The notes beneath the pieces were generated by a model. The model ran no database searches. It saw nothing but the letters and a program-made list of their open reading frames with translations, and had not been told where the DNA came from. A program made the translations under genes and the position numbers. Below are positions 45,861 to 56,329 of a stretch of DNA of 64,000 nt, one piece after another; the first letter of the stretch is position 1, and each line of letters starts with the position of its first letter. Location: NCBI GenBank assembly GCA_964017185.1, contig OZ024870.1:33007621-33071620 (forward strand), written 5' to 3'. The stretch is from Rugalucina vietnamica (Eukaryota > Mollusca > Bivalvia > Lucinida > Lucinidae).

Positions 45861-45966
45861 TCTAAGCAATGTTTAATGTATTTGGTCCCATGTGGATAAT
45901 GCCAGTCTTCTTATTGACTACACTCTTGAAAAATGCAAATTTAAAGTAATTCTTGCCAAATCTAAA

Positions 45967-46008
45967 GGTCACTGATGAGGCTTGAGTAGGCGAAACCGCG
46001 GTATGACC
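45967..46008 (+). ncRNA. Hammerhead ribozyme-like sequence
   Basis: Stem I is GGTCA (45967-45971) with TGACC (46004-46008), five perfect pairs. The core CTGATGA is at 45972-45978, stem II GGCTTGAGTAGGC has one G-G mismatch, and GAAA is at 45992-45995. Stem III is CCG/CGG without a loop, and TA before the cleavage point is at 46002-46003. All conserved core bases are present. The related copy at 18541-18577 (minus) has a perfect stem II but a mutated core, so the ancestor fits a complete ribozyme. Downstream CACCCTTTTCTCATTAATAT is shared by both. Confidence 0.72.
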
Positions 46009-46139
46009 CACCCTTTTCTCATTAATATGTTCAGTGCTCTTAAAAGATCTCCGTTTTATTTTTATTTTTACTTAATTTGACAACTTCTTAGAAAAACTGC
46101 ACGTTTGCTCCATATCGGCTCACGAGGTCATATTGGCGG

Positions 46140-46521
46140 GTTATTAGACATTTTTCACTTTTGAACGTAAATGCTGCTGGCGCTTACGGTTATGACTTTC
46201 CGTGTGATGGGGGACGACTCGTAAGGGCATATTTGAGACGAAGACGAGGGACGATATGAAGAATTACTAAGCCAAAACTATCAATAGCCCGACGAAGACG
46301 AATTAAATAAGAGAGTCAAAAACTGAAATTGTCTAGGACGTGTAGCTGTGTAGCTCAGTAGGTAGCGTGCTTGGAATTGAAAGCGAAAGGTGCTGGGTTC
46401 GAGTCCCGGACGCATCAGTTTTTTTTTCTTTTCTTTATTTGTCTCTCTTGTGACAAAAAAAGCTTTGGAAATAAAACATATATTATCAGCTGATTATATT
46501 TTTTGGCAAATGCAAGAATCA
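46140..46521 (+). mobile_element. Dispersed repeat with an internal tRNA-like sequence, copy 1
   Basis: It runs from GTTATTAGACATTTTTCACT to TTGGCAAATGCAAGAATCA and is the same sequence as the complement of 53010-53418. The tRNA-like part lies in the middle rather than at the 5' end, followed by a T run. This is unlike a classic SINE and suggests a tRNA inserted in, or captured by, a larger repeat. Confidence 0.8.
46345..46417 (+). tRNA. tRNA-like sequence in a repeat (probably a pseudogene)
   Basis: It is 73 nt long, with an A-box-like TAGCTCAGTAGGTAG and a B-box GGGTTCGAGTCCC. The T stem CTGGG/CCCGG forms with one G-U, and acceptor strands GCTGTGT/ACGCATC pair at six of seven positions. 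The anticodon stem is short with an eight-base loop, and the D stem is weak. A T run follows, as for Pol III termination. I do not assign an isotype. Confidence 0.35.
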
Positions 46522-46529
46522 TCAAATGC

Positions 46530-47320
46530 CCTACTACATTAAATTCTTAAATCGTAAAGGAATTGAAGTTTGAGACGACAGCCCACATGTATGTTTTCTC
46601 TTGTATTGGGAGCTCGATCGTATTTTTGGTATAAGAGCTGATCTATCCTCACGTCAATATTTCTTTCTGGGAGACATGAAAATATGAATATACTGAAGGC
46701 TTGTACATGCATAATGTGGCTAGGATAAGGATGGCCACCCTGAACGACTAAAAAATGTTTTCCGCGGACGTAGGCACTAACTCAAACAGTACACTGTATA
46801 GTGTACATGTAAAGATATATGTATATTTATTAGGTGTAAGACCTGCAGTTCTACGTGCTGTCTCGTGAGAGAACATAATTTATTTTGGCATGTTTATACA
46901 TGTACTTCAAACAGATACTCGAAATCTTGATGTTATTTATATGGTTGATGTTTTGTTTTGAGTCCATTAGACAATCATCTGCAAGTCATAAGTGCGATAT
47001 CCTAGCTACATTTTGCATAGACATAGAAAAAAGTTGAGGTTTTGTAGACCTTGCACAGTATTTCAGCATTTTGAATGCGATAATTACGATTTTTGGAATG
47101 TTTTTTTCAAGTCAAAGGCTTTCTTTCTGATTCTCCTTTATTCTCTTGAATTATGCGTGATGTTTATCTGGTTGAATTCAAATAAATATAATTAAACTTT
47201 GAATTAAAACAATATTATTTTCAAGAAAATGAATGTTTATAGACTGAGAAACATACAGTTCGTTTTTTCATAACGTATCTTGCTTAACCCTAAAACAGGA
47301 CGACAATATTCTTTATGCGA
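46530..47320. other. No gene seen
   Basis: AT-rich; short open frames only, none with recognisable content. Confidence 0.35.
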
Positions 47321-47393
47321 GCACACACCCACACCCCCCCCCCACACACACACACATGCGCACGCGGCGCGCGCGCGTGCACGCACGCACGCA
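47321..47393. repeat. Alternating purine-pyrimidine tract
   Basis: CACA runs, a stretch of ten C, then GCGCACGCGGCGCGCGCGCG and (CGCA)n. Such alternating CG/CA DNA is prone to left-handed (Z) form. Confidence 0.85.
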
Positions 47394-47503
47394 AGTTCCG
47401 TAGATGACTTCATGTCGCAGTGGTTCAGTCAGTCGCTTCGTAAAATCACATGTCGAGAATAAATACGTACATGTAGTTGATATAAGACTGGTACAAAATT
47501 ATT

Positions 47504-47706
47504 AGGGAGCGCGGTGGCGTAGTGGTAGGTCGTCTGACTCCTGAGAGGTCCTGGGTTCGATCCCCACAGGCGCCAGCCGTGTTGTGTCCTTGAGCAAGAC
47601 ACATTAACTCCTTACTAACTGGTTAAACCCAGGAAGCGTTGGCTCCATCCCGACATGACTGAAAAAAAATTTTGACTGGGACATAAAGCCTTAATAAAAA
47701 TGATTT
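47504..47706 (+). mobile_element. tRNA-derived SINE
   Basis: It starts GGGAGCGCGGTGGCGTAGTGG (A-box), has CCTGGGTTCGATCCCC (B-box), then GTGTCCTTGAGCAAGACAC and the tail TTTGACTGGGACATAAAGCC, ending in an AT-rich tail. It is the plus-strand relative of the SINE at 20047-20238 and better preserved. Confidence 0.88.
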
Positions 47707-48313
47707 TGATAAAAGCATCTGAATCGTTAGCTCAGGAAGTTGAGCGCGAGTAGGAAACGCCTATTTTTATTGGAATTATTTTTTTTCGCATCTTTGACAA
47801 TATTCTTGCGTAGAAAACAAAAAAAAAATAAATAAAAACTTAAAACCTATATGCATTGGTAAAATGCAAAAATAAAGAAATCCAGACAGCAATTAAACAT
47901 ATAAATCGTAAACAATGTTATCATATGCAATGGTAACCGTGAATGATTATTGTTGTCTTCCCGTTTAACTGTCTGATTCTAATGGAACAATGAACCAGAA
48001 GTGGCCTTTGACACGACATGTTTACAAAATCGCATCATCAACTGTCATGATTGCCATTAAAGATACATTACGCGTTCAACGCGAGTCGGCCTTACAAATG
48101 CTTGGCGCGAATAAAACAGCTTCCAGTGCAGAATATTATTTTTTTGACACTCGTGTGTATAACTAGGAATGGCTAGTTCAATTCTGAGCTGCCCATGGCT
48201 TTATGGTGACACTATAAACCGAGATCCCGTCTGCATATGACAATAACTGTTGGTGGAAAAACAACTATCAACTATTTGTTATCGCCATGTGACTTTTAAC
48301 ATACTGGTGCATG
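47707..48313. other. No feature seen
   Basis: AT-rich spacer between a SINE and a transposon. Confidence 0.35.
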
Positions 48314-48315
48314 TA

Positions 48316-49357
48316 CACTGAAAAAAAGTTATAAGAGGCCACCTCATATTTTTCCTCTAGTTCAGAAAGTAAAATACGATCAATTAAAATTCATGATCAT
48401 ATGAATAAACCAATGTCTAACAGTGGCTCTGTGAGTTTCTGCATTCCAAAATGCGTGATACTTCTCACACAGACGAAGCATGTGTAAAGGAACCCTATTT
48501 CAAAAAGTCACACTTTATTAACATCAAATTAAATGTCATATTATGACCTTGTGTTTTTACATTTTAATTTATTTGAAAGTGCTACTGACTGCCATGATGC
48601 AAAATAAAATTAAGTCAAAAGTATTGCTGCAATATGAATCTTCGTTTCTGTTTTGTACATGCAAGAAGACAACAACCTGAATAACAGGAATTCAGCTTTT
48701 GTATGCAATTTGCATACCAACTTTGTTCTTCTCCAGTTGCATTATTATCAGCAGCACGGCATTGAAATTTTCAGCGATTATTTAGGTCAAATACTAGACT
48801 CTGATAAACTTTGAAAATTAAAAAAATCGTCCACAAATTTTGTTATTTTGTTCGTTAAAAATTGGCATTGAAACCGGAAGTGTGCAGCAGCCTTGACCTG
48901 TTGGTCCTCGAAAATGGTCTAAAACAGTTCAGTCAAGTTATATCTCTCATTTCCAGGCCTCATCAAGTAAATTTAACAGGGGTCAACATGTTTAAGAGGC
49001 ACATTTATGAATTTTCCAAAAAATCTCAAAATTGGCGATTTTTAAAAATGCATAAAAATTCTACCAGTAGAGAAAATTCGAATGTTTGATGTTTTTCCGA
49101 GCCGTAACGACCCCTTTGATGACACCCGTTCCTAATTTCAATAAATGGTGTGCTGTATCCATTTTTTTATTTAAAAACATTGATTTTTGCATTTTTACTC
49201 CAAAAACGCCTTTAGTAAAAGAAAATTATTTCTTAACACTTTGGAACTTTACATACTTGAAAGACACGTCTTTTGGCAAAAAATCGTGTAATTTTGAACA
49301 TGGCTTAGAAACAAAAAATGAGTTTGAAAAGTGGCCTCTTATAACTTTTTTTCAGTG
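48316..49357. mobile_element. TA-flanked 1-kb transposon with perfect long TIRs (Tc1/mariner-like)
   Basis: The ends CACTGAAAAAAAGTTATA plus AGAGGCCAC are exact inverted repeats of 27 bp, flanked by TA (48314-48315 and 49358-49359). No transposase motif is seen. Two overlapping short frames (48862-49089 and 49086-49382) cover its right half, but neither has the DDE/D transposase pattern. The perfect arms indicate a young insertion. Confidence 0.88.
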
Positions 49358-49629
49358 TATATACGTACATTGGTTCTGTTAAGCTACATTTCACATGTTT
49401 TTCGTGAACACACAGATTTTTTTTCACATGTAAACATGGCAAGATTTACGATTTGAAACATTTAGTTGATCTTTAATTTTATGTGCAGTTATAACGTTTT
49501 GACACATTTCAAGTAATATCGAGCATGGTCTGTTATCCTCATCAGGATAACATGTCCGTGACATGTTTACCCCATTGAACAACGCTTTTATAAAGCAAAA
49601 CTTGAGTATGCAGGGGTATACCTAGTTTT

Positions 49630-50410
49630 AGCTATCATGAGCCCTTCGGCTCAAAAGGTGAGCTTATAGGATGGCCATGCCCCGTCGTCCGTCCGTCGTC
49701 GTCTGTCAACAATTACCATGATCTTCTTCTCTGAAACAGCTTGGCCAATCAAAGTTAAAACTGTTTGCGGAGCATTCTTAGGAAGGGGGAACGAAATTTG
49801 CATAAATGGACCAGGTCACATGACCAAGATGGCCGCCTTGGCTATAAATAGCAAAAACCGTTAAAATTTTTCTTCTCCAGAACCAGAAGGCCTATGATTT
49901 TGTAACTTGGCATGAAGCATCAAACAATATTAAAAGCACTACAAAGTTTGTATAAATCATTTCGCTGGGATGACCTAGACCTATTTTACGGTAAGATCAA
50001 CTTACATGTAGGTCGCCCATGCATTTAAATGGGGAAATTAGTTAAATGTAATTAAATTGGTGGAAACTTGCTATGATAATACAAATGGGCAGATTAATTT
50101 TTATGAAAACATTAAGACCCAGGTGGTTGTCTGCTCCTGCCTGGGGGGATATATACATGTTTATGACTATAATATTTAAACATCTTCGCTGCAACCGCAT
50201 GGCCGATCAAAGCCAAACTTCGTGGAAGGGGAACGAAAGTTTGTATTAAATGGCCGCCATGGCTATAAATTGAAAAACCTTTAAAATTGTTCTTCTTCAG
50301 AACCAAAAGGCCTATGATTTTGAAACTTGGCATGAAACATCTACAAAGTCTATATATGACCCAGGGATTACATTAACCTATTATAAGACAAGGTCAACTT
50401 AGGTTGCCTA
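49630..50410 (+). repeat. Bivalve-type dispersed repeat with CCGTCCGTCGTC block, two copies
   Basis: GAGCCCTTCGGCTC (a perfect small palindrome), then CGTCGTCCGTCCGTCGTCG. Next comes a body with AGCTTGGCCAATCAAAGTT, GGTCACATGACCAAGATGG and CAGAACCAGAAGGCCTATGA. The body recurs from about 50185 and, more diverged, at 53995-54560. I know this style of repeat from bivalve genomes; its class is unknown to me. Confidence 0.7.
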
Positions 50411-50417
50411 TGCTTCT

Positions 50418-50520
50418 GAAAACATAGATTGTGAGTATTCGTTCTATCATGTGTCCACAATCTATGTTTTGAACAAATAAGAAAATATCAAAACTGTTGA
50501 ACTGAAAATTTTCATTTTTT
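50418..50520. mobile_element. Palindromic MITE, core relic
   Basis: AAAACATAGATTGTGAGTAT and GTCCACAATCTATGTTTTGA survive around a shortened centre; the outer ends are missing. Confidence 0.7.
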
Positions 50521-50556
50521 TTTTCAACTTAAAACACACACTGTATTTTGCTTGAT

Positions 50557-50560
<4 letters not shown>

Positions 50561-50599
<39 letters not shown>

Positions 50600-50790
50600 T
50601 TTCAGTTTTACGTCCCTTTCAAGCTTTTTCACTCATATCGAGACGAATCAATCGGTAGGTGGGGCGAAAACCGGAGTACCCGGGGGAAAACCACCTGACA
50701 CACCCGCAAGCAGAACATGGCTTGTACCACATATGAATTCGTGCCCCGTGCGAGGCGCGAACCCACATCGGTGAGATGATCAATATAAGG
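50561..50790 (-). mobile_element. tRNA-derived SINE with 38-base poly(A)
   Basis: On the minus strand a B-box-like GGTTCGCGCC and tRNA-like head are followed by GCGGGTGTGTCAGGTGGTTT, CCCACCTACCGATTGATT and AAAGGGACGTAAAACTGAAA, then a pure A tail (50561-50598 as T on the plus strand). The long unbroken tail suggests a recent insertion. Confidence 0.85.
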
Positions 50791-51514
50791 TTTTGTAATG
50801 ATATCGTCATGATACAGGGTACATGTATTACACATGCTGACATATAAGCACATAAGCTCCTTACTCAATCTGAATTAAAATAAATAATAAATTGAATCGG
50901 TTTGTTGATTTGAGCGTTAATCCAACAGCAAAGGTCATATGGAAACGAGACCTCAGTTTATAGTCTCATCCGACAGACTCAAGAAGTGCGATCTCTGGTT
51001 TATAAGGCACGTGAAATAACCACTGCACCATAGAGGCTTGCTTAATAGGTTCAGTATAAACTTTATCATGATAGAAATCGTACTTTTAAATGTTAAAAAA
51101 GGACAAAAGAACGCATGCCCTTAACACCAACTATGATCTTTGTTTTGTCGATGGGCCCTAGGACAAAATTTCAATAGCCAAACACAACACAATTAAATTT
51201 CCCCTGTTACATGTATATATCTTAGAATCATGAATGGCGGTTCGTTTGTTTACATATAAAAGGTCGGTAAATGGACACGTGAAATGTCTGCGTGGTATAC
51301 TGTACATGAATATGTGTATTCGGGTATTGTCTATCAGTGTCAGCACCATCGTATATGCTTACGATACAATCAAAGTCCTTACAACAAAGATTGATGCAAC
51401 ACCACACAACATGTGATAAAATGGATTAAAAAACCTTCAGCGCAGCAATATCGCTTTGGCAACTACCAACACCAAGACAATGAACTTCGCCTTAGGTTGC
51501 TGCCCAATTGATCA

Positions 51515-51650
51515 GTCTTACAATCACGGGTGACACAAAACCAAGTTCTGCTTGTGGGTGTGCAAGTTCGTTTTCTCAGGGTTCTCCTCTTTCCCCCCTG
51601 TTACTGATTTACCCGTCTCATATGAACTAAAATAATCTTGAACGGGCCGA
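51515..51650 (+). mobile_element. Fragment of the same SINE family, plus strand
   Basis: CAAGTTCTGCTTGTGGGTGT, TACCCGTCTCATATGAACTA and AATCTTGAACGGGCC match the complement of the SINEs at 52516 and 58350. It is diverged and lacks the tail. Confidence 0.7.
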
Positions 51651-51659
51651 AAATTGTAT

Positions 51660-52510
51660 AAAAACGCATCATTATGATCAGAAATGAGCACAATGAGACC
51701 CGTATCCGTAATCAAGTAACAATAGAATGACCAAGAATCTATACAATTAAATTTCCGATCCTAAAATAGACACCAGGCGGGAGAGACATGGCGGTGCAAC
51801 ACATCACAAGCAATTTAACAACACGCATAAAAAACAAAATTACTAGCTCTTTCCAAACAAGACCAGCGTCCATTCTGTTAAAAGGGACAATATACGAGGC
51901 AATAATCTTAAGAAAACACATGTGTCAATGTGAAGACTGTATACACCATTATTTGTGAAACAAATAAATAATTTGTGCACTTTGACAGAATGTGTAGTGT
52001 CCAAAATTGCTTCTACGTGTATGTGAAAATGGCGAACATCAAAAGTAAACTATGGGGCGACTGAAACACTATGCGTCCTCTACGGAAACACTTTAGAAAC
52101 TCATGAAAATAATATAATTGTGTTAGTTTGATTTTAATTTATTTATTTGAATTCAACCAGGTGAAACAACACGCATACTATCACACAGAATAAATGAGGA
52201 TCAGAACGAAAGCTTATGTCTTGCCAAATTAATTTTCAACATCGTAACCATCGCACTCGATATGGCAGAAATACTGTTGAAAGTCTACAATTAACAAAAA
52301 CAGTTGTATGGCTAGGCATATTGTAGCTACATGTATGGTATTGCCCCCATCGCTCTTCCTACTGTCGAATGGACTCAAAACGAGACATCGACAAAATAAA
52401 CATCGTTCGCTCACGAGATAGCACGTGAAACTGTAGTTTTACATCTAATACGTAATACATATATATCTTAACATGTACCGTGACTATACGTTTTGATTTG
52501 GCGTCTTGTG
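51660..52510. other. No gene seen
   Basis: AT-rich. ACATCGTAACCATCGCACTCG near 52239 resembles the complement of about 47060-47080, and CGAGACATCGACAAAATAAA near 52381 the complement of about 46950. So 46.9-47.2 and 52.2-52.4 kb may be an old inverted repeat pair; I could not delimit it. Confidence 0.35.
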
Positions 52511-52515
52511 TATTT

Positions 52516-52755
52516 GTTAAAATTCAGTTTTACGTCCCTTTCAAGATTATTTCAGCTCATATGAAAAGCGCCAAACAGTAGGTGGGGCGAAAACGGGAGT
52601 ACCCCGAGAAAAACCGCCTGGCACACCCGCAAGCAGAACTTGGCCTGTCTCACGTGTGGCCATTGTGGGTCTCGAACTCACACCAGACACAACGGTGAGA
52701 TGATTAAGTGATTATGAAACAGCGCTCTTAAACTGCTCGGCCACGGGGGACGCTT
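52516..52755 (-). mobile_element. tRNA-derived SINE (same family as 50561)
   Basis: On the minus strand the tRNA-like head (GAGCGCTGTTTCATAATCAC, B-box GAGTTCGAGACCC) precedes CAAGTTCTGCTTGCGGGTGT and ends AGGGACGTAAAACTGAATT. Confidence 0.82.
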
Positions 52756-53009
52756 GCGTATTTTTTTTAGTCATTAGAGGCGGTCAGCTTATCCTATCCA
52801 CATTATCTGTACCAGCCAGTCAGGAAATAAATGTTGACGTTAGGATCGGTCGCTGATCCGTTCTTCTAATGACGATCGATATCTCGGCTTCAATGGGTGA
52901 AAAATCAACAAGACCTATAAAAAAACCCTATACATGCGGTCTGCCTTCTCACTAGACAGTTTAATCCAGAAACTTACGATTTTAGTATTAAATGCAGCAG
53001 TGAATTTTG

Positions 53010-53418
53010 TGATTCTTGCATTTGCCAATAGATAAAATTTTATTTTCTTTTTTCCTTTTTTTTTTATTTCTTTTTAATTTTCTAAGCTTTATTGTCACAG
53101 GTGCGAAAAAAGGAAGAAACAAAGAAAAGGAAAAATAATTTTTGTCCTACCCGGACTCGAACCCAGGACCTTTCGATTCTATGTCTTACTCTCTACCTAC
53201 TGAACTATTCAGCTAGGCGTCTTGGACAATTTCGTTTTTTGCTTGTCTCATTTAATACCCCTCCGGTGGACTGTTGGTAGTTTTGACTAAGTAATTCTTC
53301 ATATCGCCCCTCGCCTTCGTCTCAAATATGCCCTCACGAGTCGTCGCCCATCACACACAAAGTGGTAACCGCAAGCGCCAGCAGCATTTACGTTCAAAAG
53401 TGAAAAATGTCTATTAAC
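53010..53418 (-). mobile_element. Dispersed repeat with an internal tRNA-like sequence, copy 2
   Basis: This is the complement of the repeat at 46140-46521. Its tRNA-like part (about 53140-53215 on the minus strand) has TAGTTCAGTAGGTAGAGAG and CCTGGGTTCGAGTCCGGG. Two copies with the same outer limits but opposite orientation show that the tRNA-like sequence moves as part of the larger repeat. Confidence 0.8.
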
Positions 53419-53687
53419 AAGTCACTGAGTTTGAAATTAATACCAAACCTTTCATTGTAATATCAGCCGTCTTAGTTTCATAATCTTCGAGGTTATCGAA
53501 GTTCCTGTGAAACCAAAAGCAGTCAAAACCAATTGAAATTTCCTTCTTCAAAGTGGACCATAGTTATAAGAATGATTCTTCATTGTTAGGACTGAGTCCT
53601 AGAAAGTGATATTTTCTTGTACATGATACATATCGCCTTTGTCTCTGGTATAGCGTTGCATAAAAACTAGTAGAAATTGTCCTTTTC

Positions 53688-53965
53688 CATCAGGAAATCA
53701 TGTCCGTGCAATGAATACCCACTTAAACCCCACTTTTATATAATAAAACTGGGGTATGCAGGGGTATACCTATTTTTCTTATTTTTGCTCCAAAACATAG
53801 ATTGTGGGTACTCGTTAGAACCGCTTCGCCGAGGCGGTTCTAACGTGTACCCACAATCTATGTTTTGAGCAAAAAAAGAAAAATATCAAACATTTTCTGC
53901 TGAAATTTTTCAATTTTTACAGGAGAAAAAATCTCTGTATATTGCATGGGAAAGTTTTCGTTATG
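53688..53965. mobile_element. Palindromic MITE, copy e (complete core)
   Basis: The ends are CATCAGGAAATCATGTCC and AAAGTTTTCGTTATG; the core has CGTTAGAACCGCTTCGCCGA and its complement. The flanking base is C on both sides (53687 and 53966). Confidence 0.9.
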
Positions 53966-53989
53966 CGCGCGTTTTAGATCACAAGAGCA

Positions 53990-54720
53990 GACGTCGATGT
54001 CGTTGCTGTTGTCATTGTCCACAACGTTCAAACATCTTCTCCTCTGAAACTATTAAGCCAATCAAAGCAAAACTTCATATGGAGTATCCCTAGGAAGAGG
54101 AAAGCAAAGTTTCTAGCAATCCTTAGGTCACATTACCAAGATGGCAACCGTGCCCATATATGGTAAAAACCTTTAAAAGTTCTTCTCTGGAACCTTTGGA
54201 CCGATCGTACCTAAACTTGGTATGTAGCGTCGGGGACTCTGGTCAATCATAGTTTTGTATAATGTAAGTTGTCGACATTTACATATAATAACAAACAAAG
54301 TAAATTTTTCTCGGACACCACTTGGCAAATTGAAACTTAATGTGAAGGATGCTTAGGAAGGGGAATCTTAACCTATTTTTCTCGGAAATCGCTCTGTTAA
54401 TTGAAGCTTAACCTCATGTGAAAGATGCTTAGAAAAGGGGAATCGATAATTATACAAATGATCCGGGCCACATGACCAAGTTTGCCACCATTCCCACTCA
54501 TAGTAAAATTTAATTCTCTGGAAGCGGTGGTCAATTTCAACGGAACTATGTATGTAGCATCGGAGACACTGATCCATCATAAAGAACTTTGGTTGATCTT
54601 GAACTGTCATACGGCATTGTCATATTTTGTCACAAAGGCTTTGCTTTTAAATAGGAAAAAAAATGTACCTATGGCTTTCAGACATTTTTGTAGTCTTTTA
54701 CCTGAAAATTGGTAGATACA
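53990..54720 (+). repeat. Bivalve-type dispersed repeat, diverged copy
   Basis: It is related to 49630-50410 (TTCTCCTCTGAAACTATTAA, CACATTACCAAGATGGCAAC) with an internal partial duplication (GGAAGGGGAATCTTAACC, GAAAAGGGGAATCGATAA). A T run (54767-54800) follows. Confidence 0.6.
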
Positions 54721-54764
54721 GCCAGTTTTTATTGATTAAATGAAATTATGTGAGTATTCAAGAT

Positions 54765-54800
<36 letters not shown>

Positions 54801-54802
<2 letters not shown>

Positions 54803-55780
54803 CAACATGATCTTGGCAAAAGCATTCCCATGACATCTGTCTTTGTTCTTTTCTTGTATTACGCTATACGAATATCATGGACGGTAAGCCTAATAGATAG
54901 GCAGAGACCAAGAGCATCTTTGATATTTTTGTGTGTTTTGTGAATGAAGTTTATAAAATTACCTTCTTCATTGGAATGATATACACGTACTTTCTGAAGT
55001 GGAGAAAATATGATTTTAAGGTGTCTCGATACCATTTTTTGTTGACAAATAAACCTATAACTTTAGACAAAAAATATAGGTGGAATGCTACTCAAAAAAC
55101 AAAATATGTGTGGGGGTATCCACGCTTTTTAAAAAGTTATCCATTTTCAAAAATGAGCAAAAATAGACTTTTTGCAATATTTTCAATTTCATTTTTCACA
55201 GAATAGATCGAAAATATGTCAACGGAATATAAGTTTTAAACTGTAAATGTAATCATAAAGTACTCGCCAAATAACAAAATTGAAAGCTAAAATTAATACA
55301 TTGCATTCTAAGGCAAAAATACAATTTTTTGCAGAAAATATTTTTTCATATTTTTGAACATATTTGTCAAGTACATCTCCGAGAATATACTTAGAACAAT
55401 GAAATACTGATTTTTGAAAAGGCGAATGATTATCAAATAAGTTGATTGGTCTTTCCACGCTTTTTAAATTGTTATGAGCATTTACCACACCCAGACACAT
55501 CCCGGAGTATAATCAAACCTCATAAAAACTTTTCAAAAATATTTTTAAAGCTTGTGATGTATGAATGTTTAGATTCGAAAATTGCCAATGTGATGATGCC
55601 AAAATTATTAAATTCTGATAAATGTTAGTTGAGATACAAGGCCCAAACTACAATTACATGTAGTATGCTTCAGTAGCAATTTTTAAAAGCTTAACTTAAA
55701 TGTAAAAATGTATTATTTCCCTTTCAGTACTGGCTGGATCTGAGTCAGATGAGACTTTCTAGTTATAGAATTTGAAACAT
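54801..55780. other. No gene seen
   Basis: Very AT-rich; frames of 60-93 codons are present on both strands, as expected by composition. TCCACGCTTTTTAAA occurs at 55120 and 55457. Confidence 0.35.
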
Positions 55781-55782
55781 CT

Positions 55783-56026
55783 GGGGCCAGTTGTTCAAAA
55801 TTAAGGGTGTCGTTAGTTAACGATTTGTTAAAATTTCAAATGGCAATATTACAACTACATTGTTATTTTTTGTTAAAAATTTGTGAGAATCCTTTGTATT
55901 GCAAAGGATTCTCACATTTTATCAACAAAAAATAACGGTGTATTCGCTTATGTAGTCAGCATTTACTTAACAAGTTGAGGTCTTAACGATGATGTTAAGC
56001 TAATAAAGTTTTGAACAACTGGCCCC
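55783..56026. mobile_element. Full-length foldback MITE
   Basis: The ends GGGGCCAGTTGTTCAAAA and TTTTGAACAACTGGCCCC are perfect inverted repeats. The centre is a second palindrome (GTGAGAATCCTTTG, TATTG, CAAAGGATTCTCAC, extending outward through ATTTTTTGTT/AACAAAAAAT). The 244-bp element is close to a complete hairpin. Flanking duplication is not clear. Confidence 0.88.
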
Positions 56027-56329
56027 TGTTTAATTATTAATAATTTTTTAAATCAAAAAGAAAAAAGCAAGCAATTTCGATGCATTTTCATTGTTCCATT
56101 CTTTTTACTTCTTCTGTTGATAGGATATGCAAATTTCTTCTACCATATGATTTTCATCACAATATATGCAGTCAATATTAAATCATACAAATTTTACAAG
56201 AATCAAATAACGATAACTCTTGCTTTTTGAGCTCATCACAGTTGTCTTATTTATTACCATCGAAACCCCTTTATAACCCTTAATCATCTGACTGGCCTGG
56301 TGCATTCGGTCCTGGACATGTGCGGCGTT

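Noticed and set aside
45601..45876. 91-codon frame as a gene
   Set aside because: A short part recurs at 9.44 kb in non-coding repeat DNA, and no domain is recognisable.
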